In this document: piece by piece, positions 18,287 to 27,719 of the stretch | Numbering within the stretch: position 1 is the stretch's first letter | How the letters are laid out: every line of letters starts with the position of its first letter | NCBI GenBank assembly: GCA_002494885.1 | Contig: DACV01000009.1 | Coordinates: 132,626 to 196,625, forward strand | Reading direction: 5' to 3' | DNA: 64,000 nt | Source of the DNA: Methanobacterium sp. UBA44 | GTDB lineage: Archaea; Methanobacteriota; Methanobacteria; Methanobacteriales; Methanobacteriaceae | The notes under the pieces: model-generated | What the model was told of the DNA's origin: nothing | The model's input: the letters and a program-made list of their open reading frames with translations, nothing else | The model's database searches: none | Made by a program: the position numbers and the translations under genes

Positions 18287-18544
18287 ATGGCAGTGGTCTA
18301 TGATCCTGTAACTATTATTAACCTTCTTTTTTGCATAATAATAGTATTTCTGGGTTATGTGGGATATAAAAAGCTCGATAATGCATTTCCACTATATATA
18401 GGTGTTGCATTTGGTCTCTTTGGTATCTCACATCTTGCTGTTATCCTTGGATATGCAAGCTCGGAAGCCGGTTTAGTGCTAATTAGAGGTTTTGGGTATA
18501 TAATTGTCATATTTGCCCTGTATCTTATGGCTTTTAAACATTAA
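18287..18544 (+). CDS. Small membrane protein, three TM segments
   Basis: 85 residues from ATG 18287, six bases after GGTGA; the TTG two codons earlier is rejected. Three hydrophobic segments cover nearly the whole length (about residues 9-27, 36-56 and 65-83). No charged motif that suggests a function. Similar short proteins are scattered in Methanobacterium genomes and often sit near PAS kinases and receivers, as here. It has its own AT-rich upstream region with TATA-like stretches around 18235-18265. Confidence 0.7.
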   Translation: MAVVYDPVTIINLLFCIIIVFLGYVGYKKLDNAFPLYIGVAFGLFGISHLAVILGYASSEAGLVLIRGFGYIIVIFALYLMAFKH

Positions 18545-18835
18545 TATGATGCTGGCCTTTTATGGGATTTAATAAATAAATTAATAATTTTTTGCAGATT
18601 ATTTACCATTTTATCATCTAATTTTTATTATTAATTAAATTTTAACCTAACTTATTAAATACTTTAAATATCTTTATTGGGGATTTAAATGGAAATTATG
18701 ATAAATATAAGGGTTTATTTCCATTTTATTTTGATTTAAAGAATTTTCTGCAAAATAATTAAATTTTATATATAAAGAATCATAATATTATATTAATTAG
18801 TATTACAATTTCAAATAGTAGTGGGAGTTACAGAT

Positions 18836-19237
18836 ATGGATAATACTAACATTTTAATTTTTGAAAATGAATCATTGACTGCAATAAATCTTCAAGAAAG
18901 ATTTAAGTTCTGGGGTTATAAAGCTCCATTCATAGTTTCGTCAAAAAAAGAAGCTCTCAAAATAGCTAAAGATATTAAGCCTGATTTAGCATTAATTGAT
19001 ATTGAATTAGAAAATAAAGATGAAGTAATTGAGATTGCACAAAGAATTAGTGATAATTTTGATACTGCAGTTGTTTATATAATATCTTTACTTGATGAGG
19101 CAATTATGGGATGTATAAGAACTACAAAACCATATGGATTCCTATTAAAGCCTTTTGAAGAAAATCAAATAAAATTTAAAGTAGAAGAGGCATTATATAC
19201 ACGTAAATTGGTTAAAAACATAATTGCAAGTAAATAA
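18836..19237 (+). CDS. Stand-alone response-regulator receiver domain
   Basis: 133 residues from ATG 18836, eight bases after GGGAG. One receiver domain only: ILIFENES at strand 1, PDLALIDIELEN (phosphoacceptor Asp), VYIIS (conserved Thr/Ser position) and YGFLLKPFEE (conserved Lys-Pro). The usual acidic pair after strand 1 (often EDE) is ENE here, so one Mg-binding acid is Asn. It may still be phosphorylated by a histidine kinase such as that at 3.6-5.0 kb, or be a weak or pseudo-receiver. There is no output domain. Confidence 0.87.
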   Translation: MDNTNILIFENESLTAINLQERFKFWGYKAPFIVSSKKEALKIAKDIKPDLALIDIELENKDEVIEIAQRISDNFDTAVVYIISLLDEAIMGCIRTTKPYGFLLKPFEENQIKFKVEEALYTRKLVKNIIASK

Positions 19238-19370
19238 AGTCATAATAAACATTTTTTTACATTTATCATGATTTATTTTCTAATTCGTTATATGATTTTA
19301 AACGGGCAATATATTTAATTTTAAAATAAAAGTATAATTAGATAGCTTCTTAATTGATATAAACGATGAG

Positions 19371-19406
19371 TTTATATATTAATAAGGTTCATAATTATAC
19401 GGTAAA
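19371..19406 (+). promoter_or_regulatory. TATA promoter and near-leaderless start of trkH copy 2
   Basis: TTTATATATT at 19371-19380 lies 27 bases before ATG 19407, with no ribosome site between. Same box and almost the same distance as in trkH copy 1. Confidence 0.5.
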
Positions 19407-20837
19407 ATGATAGGTTACATTGGAAAAAGAGACCTGAGAATAATTTCTAACCCTTTAGGGATTATTATGCAAGGAATAGGCTTAGTAATCCTTTCGCCTA
19501 TTATTATTTCTTTCATTTATGGTGAATCTTATTACATGGACTTTTTGATTTCCGGCGGATTTTCAATTTTTGTGGGATTTATTTTGAGAATGTTTCAACC
19601 GCACCGGGAAAATTTACACCTTAAACACGGCATGATCATTGCAGCGATTGCATGGCTCTGGGCAGCTTTAATGGGAAGTTTTGCATTAATGATGGCAACT
19701 GATTTAAGTTTTTTAAATGCTTATTTTGAAAGCATGTCTGCCTGGTCTGGAAGTGGACTTTCTATATTTACAAATGTAGAAATACTTCCCAGATCAGTTC
19801 TATTTTTAAGAAGCATTGAACAATGGATCGGGGGACTTGGTGTTGTAATTGTTGTTATTGGGATTTTAATTAGGCCCGGAACAGCAGCTGCAAGATTATA
19901 TAAATCTGAGGCAAGAGAAGAAAGAATAAGGCCAAGTATAACAAGCACAGTTAAAATTATTTGGAAAATATACCTTTTCTATACTGTAATTGGTGTTTTG
20001 CTTTACGTACTTGCAGGAATGTCTCTTTTCGATGCTATTAACAATACTTTTACTAATTTATCCACTGGCGGTATGTCTATAAAAAATAACAATATTGGAG
20101 CATATAACAGCCCATCTATTACTATTATAACTATAGTATTAATGTTAATAGGAGGTACAAGCTTTTTAGTTCATTACAAGGCTATAAGAGGCAGAGTTTT
20201 AGATGTTTTCCGCGATATACAATTTCAGGCAATGATAGTTATTGTTTCATTGTTTTCAATCCTCATTATTGTATATGGGAAATTCACAACTTTAAACGCT
20301 GTCTTTTATGTTGTTTCTGCAATAAGCTGTACTGGATCAAGCACAGTTCCTGTTAGTGCAATGGCGGCATGGATGGATTATCCTAAGGTAATTCTTGCAG
20401 TATGTATGATTATTGGTTTAGCGGCTGGTTCAACTTCAGGAGCACTGAAACTTATTCGGGTAATTACATTACTCAAAGGCATTTATTGGGAACTTAAATC
20501 AGCATTATCTCCTCACGGGGCTGTAATACCTCATAAAATTGGCGGAAAAAATATAGAAGATAGAGAAATTAAAGAAGCAGGAAACTATACATTTATTTAC
20601 CTATTATTTATTTTAATAGGCTGGCTTGTGTTTATGCAGTATGGTTATGATGGAATTGATTCTTTGTTTGAAATAGCTTCTGCTCAAGGAAATGTAGGGC
20701 TTTCCATGGGTATTACATCACCAACTATGCCTTGGGGAGCAGAAATTTTCATGATATTTAGTATGTGGATTGGTAGACTTGAAATAATTCCTGCGTTACT
20801 TTTAGTAAGGGCAGCATGGGATATAATTAGACATTAA
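19407..20837 (+). CDS. trkH: TrkH/KtrB family potassium transporter, membrane subunit (copy 2)
   Basis: 476 residues, about ten membrane segments, closely related along its length to the copy at 8.8 kb. Selectivity-loop glycines are kept: WSGSGLSIF, STGGMSI, SCTGSSTVP and GNVGLSMG. The third loop differs (CTGSS for TTGFS), which may alter ion choice or rate; that is inference. No trkA gene is adjacent, so it may share the TrkA at 10.3 kb. It is preceded by the receiver domain and converges with cofG after 16 bases. Confidence 0.92.
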   Translation: MIGYIGKRDLRIISNPLGIIMQGIGLVILSPIIISFIYGESYYMDFLISGGFSIFVGFILRMFQPHRENLHLKHGMIIAAIAWLWAALMGSFALMMATDLSFLNAYFESMSAWSGSGLSIFTNVEILPRSVLFLRSIEQWIGGLGVVIVVIGILIRPGTAAARLYKSEAREERIRPSITSTVKIIWKIYLFYTVIGVLLYVLAGMSLFDAINNTFTNLSTGGMSIKNNNIGAYNSPSITIITIVLMLIGGTSFLVHYKAIRGRVLDVFRDIQFQAMIVIVSLFSILIIVYGKFTTLNAVFYVVSAISCTGSSTVPVSAMAAWMDYPKVILAVCMIIGLAAGSTSGALKLIRVITLLKGIYWELKSALSPHGAVIPHKIGGKNIEDREIKEAGNYTFIYLLFILIGWLVFMQYGYDGIDSLFEIASAQGNVGLSMGITSPTMPWGAEIFMIFSMWIGRLEIIPALLLVRAAWDIIRH

Positions 20838-20853
20838 AGTATTTTTAAGGAAT

Positions 20854-21945
20854 TTAAATATTAAAAAAATTGGTTTCAAGTTTATTAATAATTTTATCGC
20901 TTAAAAATTGAGGAGATATGAATTTTTCATATACTGGAAGCCTTTCTTCTAAAATAAAGCCAATCTGTTCTGTCATTATTTTTAAATCCTCTAATTCTGG
21001 CCATGGTGCTTCGGGATTAACATAATCCTTTGTAATGGGCGAAATACCCCCCCAATCATCTGCTCCTGCAAGTAAAAAAACCTGTGCATTTTGTTTATTT
21101 AAATTTGGGGGTACCTGAACCCCAGCATCCGGAAAAAGTAGCCTGGTAACAGCAACAATTTTGACCATTTCCATTAAAGAAGGTTCTTTCCATAATTCCA
21201 TGGGTATTCCAGCTTTTGGTTTAAAATTCTGGATGATTATCTCTTGAATATGGCCATATTTGTCATTTAAACGCTTTATTTCGAGAAGGGATTCAGCACG
21301 TTCTTCAATAGTTTCTCCAATTCCTATAAGGAGTCCTGTTGTAAAGGGTATTTTTAGCTTTCCCGCATCTTCAATGGTTTTAATCCTTAAATCAGGATCT
21401 TTACCTGGGCTTTTCTCGTGTGCAATTGTATTCATTAGTCTTTTGCTTGTAGTCTCCAGCATTAAACCCATAGAAACGTTTACTTCTTTAAGCATTTTTA
21501 ATTCTTTTTTTTTCAGCACACCGGGATTACTATGTGGTAAAAGACCAGTAGTATTAAGGGTTTCATCACAGATGAAATAGAGATAATCGACCATATTGTG
21601 GAAACCTGCATCTTCAAGGGCTGTTTTTACCTCTTTTGTTTCATCTGCATGCTCTCCGAAGGTAAATAAAGCCTCTTTACATCCATATTTATCAGCTTCC
21701 CTCAAAATATTGAATATTTTATCTTCATTCATTAAAATTCTTGCATTTTTATCTTCAGGAGTTTTTTTGAAGGTGCAGTATCCGCATTCATTCCTGCAGA
21801 TATCTGTAAGAGGTAAAAAAACATTTTTTGAATATGTAATTTTGTCTGTACTTCTTAATGACTCAGCAGAAGATAATAAAGATAAAATATCTCTGCCTTT
21901 TGCGTTTAAAAGAGATAATATCTCATCTTTTGAATATTCTCTCAT
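20854..21945 (-). CDS. cofG: 7,8-didemethyl-8-hydroxy-5-deazariboflavin synthase, CofG subunit
   Basis: About 363 residues from ATG 21945, behind GGGAGATATA; an ATG four codons earlier lacks a site. A radical SAM enzyme that with CofH makes the F0 chromophore of coenzyme F420. The cluster motif is CRNECGYC (Cx3Cx2C), preceded by SKNVFLPLTDI. Later marks are FTFGEHADE, HSNPGVL, MGLMLETTS, GLLIGIGET and DDWGGISPITKDYVNPE, all typical of CofG. Last gene of a minus-strand run mptA - DUF - cofG with gaps of 31 and 36 bases. Confidence 0.95.
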   Translation of the reverse strand: MREYSKDEILSLLNAKGRDILSLLSSAESLRSTDKITYSKNVFLPLTDICRNECGYCTFKKTPEDKNARILMNEDKIFNILREADKYGCKEALFTFGEHADETKEVKTALEDAGFHNMVDYLYFICDETLNTTGLLPHSNPGVLKKKELKMLKEVNVSMGLMLETTSKRLMNTIAHEKSPGKDPDLRIKTIEDAGKLKIPFTTGLLIGIGETIEERAESLLEIKRLNDKYGHIQEIIIQNFKPKAGIPMELWKEPSLMEMVKIVAVTRLLFPDAGVQVPPNLNKQNAQVFLLAGADDWGGISPITKDYVNPEAPWPELEDLKIMTEQIGFILEERLPVYEKFISPQFLSDKIINKLETNFFNI

Positions 21946-21981
21946 TATATCTCCCATGCTATTAAAATAAAAATAAAAGGG

Positions 21982-22419
21982 TTATTCAACGCTTGCAACC
22001 ACAACTTCAACAAAACGAGGCCCTATTCCGCCCTTTTCAATCCATGTAACTATGAAAATCCCCATATCATTTAGAACTCCGAGAGCGTAGTCTACATGGC
22101 AGTTCATTGCTTCAAGGGATTCTTTTAGTCTTTGGATACCTGCAACATCTGTTTCGGTTTGAATGGATACATTCTCCCGTATTCTCTCATCCATAATGCC
22201 TATAATGTTTCCCCCTTCTTTAGAAAACATATCGTAGGGCTTTGCTCCCATATACTTAAAAAGATCTGAAAGAATTGTATCCATATTCTCTAAATTAGAA
22301 TACTTTCTGGACATCCCTCTTACAATAAGGATATTATCGGCATCCATAGCAGGCCGTGATCCATGGAATGCTTCAAGGGTGGTCATGATTTTTCCAGCAA
22401 TTTTGTTAGTTTGCATCAC
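21982..22419 (-). CDS. Conserved methanogen protein of unknown function (DUF2120-like)
   Basis: 145 residues from GTG 22419, seven bases after AGAGG; ATG is the next codon. Soluble, no cysteine-based metal site. Segments such as HGSRPAMDADNILIVRGMSRKYS and FIVTWIEKGGIGPRFVEVVVA look like a conserved methanogen family which I think is DUF2120, from memory only. It sits between mptA and cofG in one apparent operon, so a role in methanopterin or F420 synthesis or its control is a reasonable guess, not shown by sequence. Confidence 0.6.
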   Translation of the reverse strand: MMQTNKIAGKIMTTLEAFHGSRPAMDADNILIVRGMSRKYSNLENMDTILSDLFKYMGAKPYDMFSKEGGNIIGIMDERIRENVSIQTETDVAGIQRLKESLEAMNCHVDYALGVLNDMGIFIVTWIEKGGIGPRFVEVVVASVE

Positions 22420-22450
22420 TGATTATCCTCTCCAATCAATAAAAAAATTG

Positions 22451-23410
22451 TTATCTGCCATTTATTTCGTCCATAGCTTCAATTTCATATCTAAGCTCGC
22501 CTAAAGTGGCTACTTTCTCTGCAAATGCATTATGTCTGTGAATACTCTCTTCATTAACCTGTGTTACAGTTACCAGCGTATCATCAGGGAAATGTTTGAA
22601 CTCAGTCACTATTTTCTGCACCATATTTCTAACACAATCTTCAACAAACATTGGATTTTCATGGGCCTGAACAACAATAGCGTTTTCATCTGGCCGTTTT
22701 AGGAGTTCACAGACAGAAGAGCTCATTGATTCTTCTATTATCTTTATGATCTGCTCCACCCGTATAACTGCTTGATGTGGGACTTCTATCATAATCATTC
22801 CTCTCCCTCGTTGGTTGTGAGATGCAAGGGAAACAGAATCAAGTACTTTTTCGGTAGTTTCTTCATCTAAAAACTCAAGGAGCTTTTGTTTTGATGTTTC
22901 ACGTACTGATTCTTGAGCACATGGACAGGCAGTCATCCCTATTACTTCTGCACCGATCATTTTCCTGATTATTATCTGGTCACCGTCTCTGTAACCGGTG
23001 GCATCTGCCATGATGTTTGTCATTTCCTGGGTCTTTAAATCAGTTACTGGCGACTTTTTAACGACCATGAGGTCACTTTTCATACTTACTTCAGCTCTTC
23101 TTGCATATTTATGTTTTTTAAGAAGAGTATTTACTATTTCGGCACATAATGACTCTATTTCAACAGTTGAACCGTTTACAACTTCTTCGAGTACATCACT
23201 TATTGCTTCTGGATTTCTTGACATGTGGATTCCTCTTTGTTTACTTGGGAGATCCACAAACGCATCGAAGGTTGGTAAGAGTATAATGGGTCTTTTTCCT
23301 TCTCTTTCAATTTTTAGAAGTTTTTTCACCCCTTTAACTCCAACTCTGGTAAGATGCACTGGAATTTTAGGTATTTTATCTTGTGTGTCTGGAAGACATT
23401 TGATTGACAA
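22451..23410 (-). CDS. mptA: GTP cyclohydrolase MptA (type IV)
   Basis: 319 residues from TTG 23410, seven bases after GGGGTG. It is the archaeal Fe(II)-dependent enzyme that turns GTP into 7,8-dihydroneopterin 2',3'-cyclic phosphate, the first step toward tetrahydromethanopterin. Family marks: RVGVKGVKKLLKI, PTFDAFVDLPSKQRGIHMSRN, the metal-binding TACPCAQE, SLASHNQRGRG and VQAHENPMFVEDCVRNMV. First gene of the mptA - DUF - cofG run, which groups two deaza/pterin cofactor pathways used in methanogenesis. Confidence 0.95.
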   Translation of the reverse strand: MSIKCLPDTQDKIPKIPVHLTRVGVKGVKKLLKIEREGKRPIILLPTFDAFVDLPSKQRGIHMSRNPEAISDVLEEVVNGSTVEIESLCAEIVNTLLKKHKYARRAEVSMKSDLMVVKKSPVTDLKTQEMTNIMADATGYRDGDQIIIRKMIGAEVIGMTACPCAQESVRETSKQKLLEFLDEETTEKVLDSVSLASHNQRGRGMIMIEVPHQAVIRVEQIIKIIEESMSSSVCELLKRPDENAIVVQAHENPMFVEDCVRNMVQKIVTEFKHFPDDTLVTVTQVNEESIHRHNAFAEKVATLGELRYEIEAMDEINGR

Positions 23411-23606
23411 GTTTTTTCACCCCAATTAGATGGTCTTAAACCTAAATTTAATTAGTTAAGCCCGTCTTTTTTAAATGTCAATAATTCATTTAAATTTCAT
23501 ATTTTTCTAACTTTGAATTATATTTCATATACATGGCAACTGATTTATAAATGTAATTAAAAATCAACAAAATTACTGGTTAAAAGAAAAAACTGAATGT
23601 TATATT

Positions 23607-24281
23607 TTAATAAATTATATTTTTAAATTCTTCGGCAGTAATGTCCTTTAAATTATCAAAAGCAATTATATTTGCATTATAAAGTTCTTTTGCACGCTTT
23701 GCAAGAATTTCACCAGCTTTATCAGTTTCAACAATTACTAAAATTTTATCCAGATTTAGATCACTTACTTTTCTTTGTATATCATTTTTTACGTGCTCTA
23801 TTTTCTTTTCTATTCCTTTAAGTGCAGCATCAGGTATTTTTGGGTTTAAAATTTTCATGTCTTCTACTTCGAGGGGAACTCCTGCAACAACTATTCTTTG
23901 AGGATCAACTCCAAACTTGGAGAACGACTTTTTAAAGTTGCTTTTAGTGGTTAAAATAAGAATATTTTCAGATAGCTTTTTTATTTCCTCTTCAACACTT
24001 TCCTTTTCAATCACGCTAAAATCAGCCAGTATCTTATCTATTTTGTTTCTTACGCCTATGATTTTAGTGCAGAAAAGATTTGAATCTTTTTCATTAAGTT
24101 TATGGGATGGCCTGCTTGAATAGATGAACTCTTCAGCTTCAATTAATTCGTTAATAATTTCACTATATAAACAAGCATTTATTTTTCCTTCTTTTGGGGA
24201 TTTAAGTTTCTCACATGCAGTTTTTGATTTTCCTGCCTCTTCAATTAATAATTGAGCTTGACGAAGTCTTAATTTTTCCAT
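23607..24281 (-). CDS. Conserved archaeal protein (DUF2100-like)
   Basis: 224 residues from ATG 24281, preceded by GGTGATTCT; a start 13 codons earlier would overlap the HDAC gene. Soluble, lysine-rich. The C-terminal 70 residues look like a Toprim-like or Rossmann half (VIVETDKAGEILAKRAKEL, then IIAFDNLKDITAEEF), with an earlier strand ILILTTKSNFKKSFSKFG. I believe this matches the methanogen family DUF2100, function unknown. It starts 10 bases after the HDAC-like gene ends, so the two are an operon. Confidence 0.65.
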   Translation of the reverse strand: MEKLRLRQAQLLIEEAGKSKTACEKLKSPKEGKINACLYSEIINELIEAEEFIYSSRPSHKLNEKDSNLFCTKIIGVRNKIDKILADFSVIEKESVEEEIKKLSENILILTTKSNFKKSFSKFGVDPQRIVVAGVPLEVEDMKILNPKIPDAALKGIEKKIEHVKNDIQRKVSDLNLDKILVIVETDKAGEILAKRAKELYNANIIAFDNLKDITAEEFKNIIY

Positions 24282-24291
24282 AGAATCACCA

Positions 24292-25320
24292 TTAAAATTC
24301 GAAAAATGGGGAAAATACATCTTTAATTTGATTAAATGTATTTTGGTTACTATCCTTAACTTTCAGTTCATGTTTATAATACTCTTCACTGTTTATATTA
24401 TTTAGTGCATTTATCATTTTAATGTTGCATCTTGAAAGGACATCTAAATTATATCCACCTTCTAAAATTAGGGCCATTGATTCTGTAAAGTATTTCATTT
24501 TATTTACCGCATATTCATAAAAATCGTCGGTGAGTGCTAAACTCGAAAGTGGATCATCAACGTGTCCATCAAACCCTACATCCAGAAAATAAAAGTCAGC
24601 ATTAAATTTAGAGGCTACAGGTCCAAGAATAGTTTCCAGCATGTAAATGTAGTCATCAGTTGTTGATCCGGGCGCCATAGGAATGTTTAGATTGTATCCT
24701 TCACCGTTTCCAGCACCTTTCTCGTGTACAAAGCCTGATCCAGGGAAAATTGTTCCTGGATTTTGATGAATAGAGATATATAGAACATCTGGATCTTCAT
24801 AGAATATTTCTGCAGTTCCATTTCCATAGTGAACATCAAAATCCAGTATTAAAAATTTTTTTATTTTATATTTGTTCCTCAGATATTCCAGCGAAATTGC
24901 TAAATTATTAAAAAGACAAAATCCCATGGCTTTATCTCGAGTCGCATGGTGACCTGGCGGTCTTGCAATTGAATAAGCGTTTATATCATTATTAATGACC
25001 AGATCAACAGCTTTAATTGCCCCCCCAGCAGCTAATTTAGCTATTTCATAACTCTGGGGTGATGCAAAAGTATCATAGTCAATATAGCCACCTCCACTTT
25101 CACATAGATTTTTAATGTATTTCACATGCTTTTCTGTGTGAACTCTTAAAATATCATCTTCTGATGCTATAGAAGGTTTTATAACATCAATTTTATCCCA
25201 GATACCTTCATTTTTGAGGGAATTAACTATTACATCTAATCTTTTTTGATTTTCAGGATGATTACCAGTATTATGATTTTTATATTCTTCTGAATAAACC
25301 AGTGCAGTCAATTTAAACAC
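24292..25320 (-). CDS. Histone deacetylase family (AcuC/AphA-like) protein
   Basis: 342 residues. Zinc-dependent deacetylase fold: RPPGHHATRDKAMGFCLFNN (tandem His), LILDFDVHYGNGTAE (zinc ligands D and H), IHQNPGTIFPGSG, FLDVGFDGHVDDPL and EGGYNLDVLS. Archaeal members remove acetyl groups from lysine of proteins or from polyamines; archaeal histones have been suggested as substrates but this is not settled. Start ATG 25320 lies just after a TATA-poor, AT-rich gap. Followed by the DUF2100-like gene. Confidence 0.9.
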   Translation of the reverse strand: MFKLTALVYSEEYKNHNTGNHPENQKRLDVIVNSLKNEGIWDKIDVIKPSIASEDDILRVHTEKHVKYIKNLCESGGGYIDYDTFASPQSYEIAKLAAGGAIKAVDLVINNDINAYSIARPPGHHATRDKAMGFCLFNNLAISLEYLRNKYKIKKFLILDFDVHYGNGTAEIFYEDPDVLYISIHQNPGTIFPGSGFVHEKGAGNGEGYNLNIPMAPGSTTDDYIYMLETILGPVASKFNADFYFLDVGFDGHVDDPLSSLALTDDFYEYAVNKMKYFTESMALILEGGYNLDVLSRCNIKMINALNNINSEEYYKHELKVKDSNQNTFNQIKDVFSPFFEF

Positions 25321-25370
25321 AACCGACTTTTTAATCTTTATTAACTATTAATATTTGAAATAGATGACCT

Positions 25371-25679
25371 TTATACTCGTAGAACCGTTTTCCCATATAC
25401 TAGTTTATTTCTTTTAACATCTTTATCTTTTGAACAATAAAAAGAACTTTTAAATCCATATTTTTTGTATATTGGACAATTATAAGGACATAGACATTTT
25501 TTCTCATGAATGGGACAATCACTACTGCCTGAAATGCAATAAAGAAGTTCTCCACTTTTTTGGGTGCATGTATTGTAGGTGGGGCAATTATGACAAATGC
25601 AGTTATTTCTTAAGTCCGCAATGAACTGCCTTTTCTCTTCTGCAGTCATACCTTCAGTTACAGAATCATTTAATTCCAT
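25371..25679 (-). CDS. Cysteine-rich DUF2769-like protein
   Basis: 102 residues from ATG 25679, seven bases after AGGTG; the longer open frame back to 25814 would run into the HIT gene start. It has three cysteine clusters: CICHNCPTYNTC, SSDCPIHEKKCLCPYNCPIY and SFYCSKD. This resembles the DUF2769 family of archaeal proteins, probably metal- or cluster-binding. An N-terminal acidic segment (TAEEKRQFIADL) precedes them. No membrane segment. It is divergent from the HIT gene. Confidence 0.75.
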   Translation of the reverse strand: MELNDSVTEGMTAEEKRQFIADLRNNCICHNCPTYNTCTQKSGELLYCISGSSDCPIHEKKCLCPYNCPIYKKYGFKSSFYCSKDKDVKRNKLVYGKTVLRV

Positions 25680-25812
25680 ATTTTTACACCTAAGAAGACA
25701 TAATTTAAGTCTGTTTATTAATAATAAGTATAAATGATCTAATATAATTTTGTAGAAATACAAAAAATAAATTAAAGGTAAATTTTTTCTAAAACATATT
25801 TGTGGAATCAAC

Positions 25813-26280
25813 ATGAAATCAAGACATCTTGAAATATTGAAGGGCCATAATTACGGTGATTTAATTTTAGAAACGAATCACTGGTTTATTTTACTTGCTC
25901 CAGACCAGAAAAATCTGGGGACATGTGTAGTTGCATTAAAAAGAAAAGAAGGTAATTTAGCAGGACTTAAAGATAAAGAATGGATAGATCTAAAAGAAAT
26001 TATCAAAAATTTACAATCAGCACTTAGAAAGGCATTTAATGCAACGATGTTTAATTGGGGATGCCTTATGAACTCATCATATCGAAAAGATCATCCAGAT
26101 CCTCATGTGCACTGGCATTTTATACCCAGATACAGAGAAAAAGTTGAATTTGAAGGAGTTACTTTTGAAGATCCCTGCTTCGGTTTCAGCACAATGTATT
26201 CAAAGGATGGGGTTCGCAGATTACCTGAATATACAAGAAGAAAGATTAATGAGAAAATCAGGGAAAATCTTGAAATTTAA
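25813..26280 (+). CDS. HIT-family (histidine triad) protein
   Basis: 155 residues. The histidine triad is in HPDPHVHWHFIPRY (HxHxH with W for the middle variable residue) near residue 100. An upstream NWGCLMNSSYRKD segment and the usual N-terminal strand pattern match. HIT proteins hydrolyse or transfer nucleoside monophosphates. The C-terminal EFEGVTFEDPCFG and REYTRRKI region is longer than in minimal HIT proteins. Start ATG 25813 has no clear ribosome site. It converges with the MFS gene, stop to stop 4 bases apart. Confidence 0.88.
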   Translation: MKSRHLEILKGHNYGDLILETNHWFILLAPDQKNLGTCVVALKRKEGNLAGLKDKEWIDLKEIIKNLQSALRKAFNATMFNWGCLMNSSYRKDHPDPHVHWHFIPRYREKVEFEGVTFEDPCFGFSTMYSKDGVRRLPEYTRRKINEKIRENLEI

Positions 26281-26284
26281 ATCA

Positions 26285-27670
26285 TTAATTCTCATTATAT
26301 ACTGATTTATTTTTACCCATAAGAAGTAAAGCAAATATTGCCGCAAAACAGAATGCAGTGTAGATAAAAAAAGCAATATTAACACTTTTTAAGAATAATG
26401 AATAATATTTAGGGATTATCTGTACATTTCCAAGATATAAATCGAAGATCAGGATTATTATCCCCATACTCAGGACCTGGCCTGTAAATACCATTGTTGA
26501 AACTGTTGCAGAAGCAGTTCCATACATTTCTTTACCTATAGAATTCATAGCAGCACTGGTAGCAGGTGAGGAAAAAAGAGCTAATCCAGTTCCAACTAAA
26601 ATTAAACCTAAAATTATATGGTCTAAATGGGTGTTATTATTCAAAAAAGTAAATGAAAAGAGTCCAATGGATGTAATCGCCATTCCTGCCGATGTAATTA
26701 TCCGGACATCAATTATATCTGAAATTTTACCTGCAAAAGGTGATAATATAGTCACAGAAAGGGGTTGTAAAACCAGTATGATTCCTGCAGCGTTGGGACT
26801 CAATAATTTAAGATATTGAAGATAAAGACTTAATAAAAAGGTCATTGAAGTAGTTCCAAGGTTAATTATTAGGATAGAAATTATTGAAATTGTAAACACG
26901 CTATTTTTAAAGATAGAAATTCTTAAAAGAGGATGTTTTATGCTATCTTCATATTTTAAAAAAATGACGGTTCCTAAAATTCCCGCAAATATCAGAAATT
27001 TACCCATATCATTTATCAGTGTTGAAAATCCCTGCATCAATGAAATTATTATAAAAAAGAAGAGTAGGGAACCTATAAAATCAAATTTTTCACCTTCAGA
27101 TCCGGACCAATCAGATTTTAGTTTCAATAAAATAATTGATATTAATAAAAGGCCAAAAGGGATGTTAAAAATAAAAATACTTCTCCATCCAAGATGTTCG
27201 ATTAAAAATCCTCCCAATATTAATCCGCTGAAAATTCCAGTATAAACCGACGCTACATAAATTCCATAAGCCTGCCCCCGATCTCGTGGATCAAAGACTG
27301 AGGAGATAAGAGCCACTCCAGTTCCAAAAATCATTGAACATCCTATTCCCTGTAAAAAACTGAATATAAGAAGTAGAATACCCGAAGTAGACGTTGCAGC
27401 AAGAAATGAGGCAACCGTATATATAATAACCCCATACAAAAAAATCTTTTTTCGTCCATATATATCTGCTAATCTCCCAAATGGAAGTATCAACGCTGCA
27501 TTAGCTAAAATAAATGCTGTTGGGATCCAGCTTAATAAAATAGCATCAAGAATAAATTCTTTTCCTATAGAAGGAAGTGCAACATTAAGAGAAGTTCCCA
27601 TAAAAGGTATCAGGAAAGATCCAAGCATCACTGTAATTAAAACTGTGTTTTTAAGCTCAATGTTTTTCAT
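26285..27670 (-). CDS. MFS drug/solute exporter (DHA2-like, 14 TM)
   Basis: 461 residues, about 14 hydrophobic segments. MFS signatures: GSFLIPFMGTSLNVALPSIGKEF in helix 1, LPFGRLADIYGRKKIFLYG in loop 2-3, and IYVASVYTGIFSGLILGGFLIEHLGWRSIFIFN, the antiporter motif C region. This is the family of H+-coupled multidrug exporters (EmrB/QacA); the substrate cannot be told. Start ATG 27670 follows GGGATAATTAAA. It is upstream of no partner gene; the UbiA genes start on the same strand before it with a 50-base gap. Confidence 0.88.
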   Translation of the reverse strand: MKNIELKNTVLITVMLGSFLIPFMGTSLNVALPSIGKEFILDAILLSWIPTAFILANAALILPFGRLADIYGRKKIFLYGVIIYTVASFLAATSTSGILLLIFSFLQGIGCSMIFGTGVALISSVFDPRDRGQAYGIYVASVYTGIFSGLILGGFLIEHLGWRSIFIFNIPFGLLLISIILLKLKSDWSGSEGEKFDFIGSLLFFFIIISLMQGFSTLINDMGKFLIFAGILGTVIFLKYEDSIKHPLLRISIFKNSVFTISIISILIINLGTTSMTFLLSLYLQYLKLLSPNAAGIILVLQPLSVTILSPFAGKISDIIDVRIITSAGMAITSIGLFSFTFLNNNTHLDHIILGLILVGTGLALFSSPATSAAMNSIGKEMYGTASATVSTMVFTGQVLSMGIIILIFDLYLGNVQIIPKYYSLFLKSVNIAFFIYTAFCFAAIFALLLMGKNKSVYNEN

Positions 27671-27719
27671 TTTAATTATCCCATGCTTTTGAAGTATTAA
27701 AGTGAATTAATATTTTATT

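Noticed and set aside
18545..18835. Small RNA in the gap before the receiver gene
   Set aside because: The region is AT-rich with no stable stem or box motif; only promoter-like stretches are seen.
25680..25814. Longer N-terminus for the DUF2769-like protein
   Set aside because: It would overlap the HIT gene start and gives a non-conserved hydrophobic leader, while ATG 25679 has a well-placed AGGTG.
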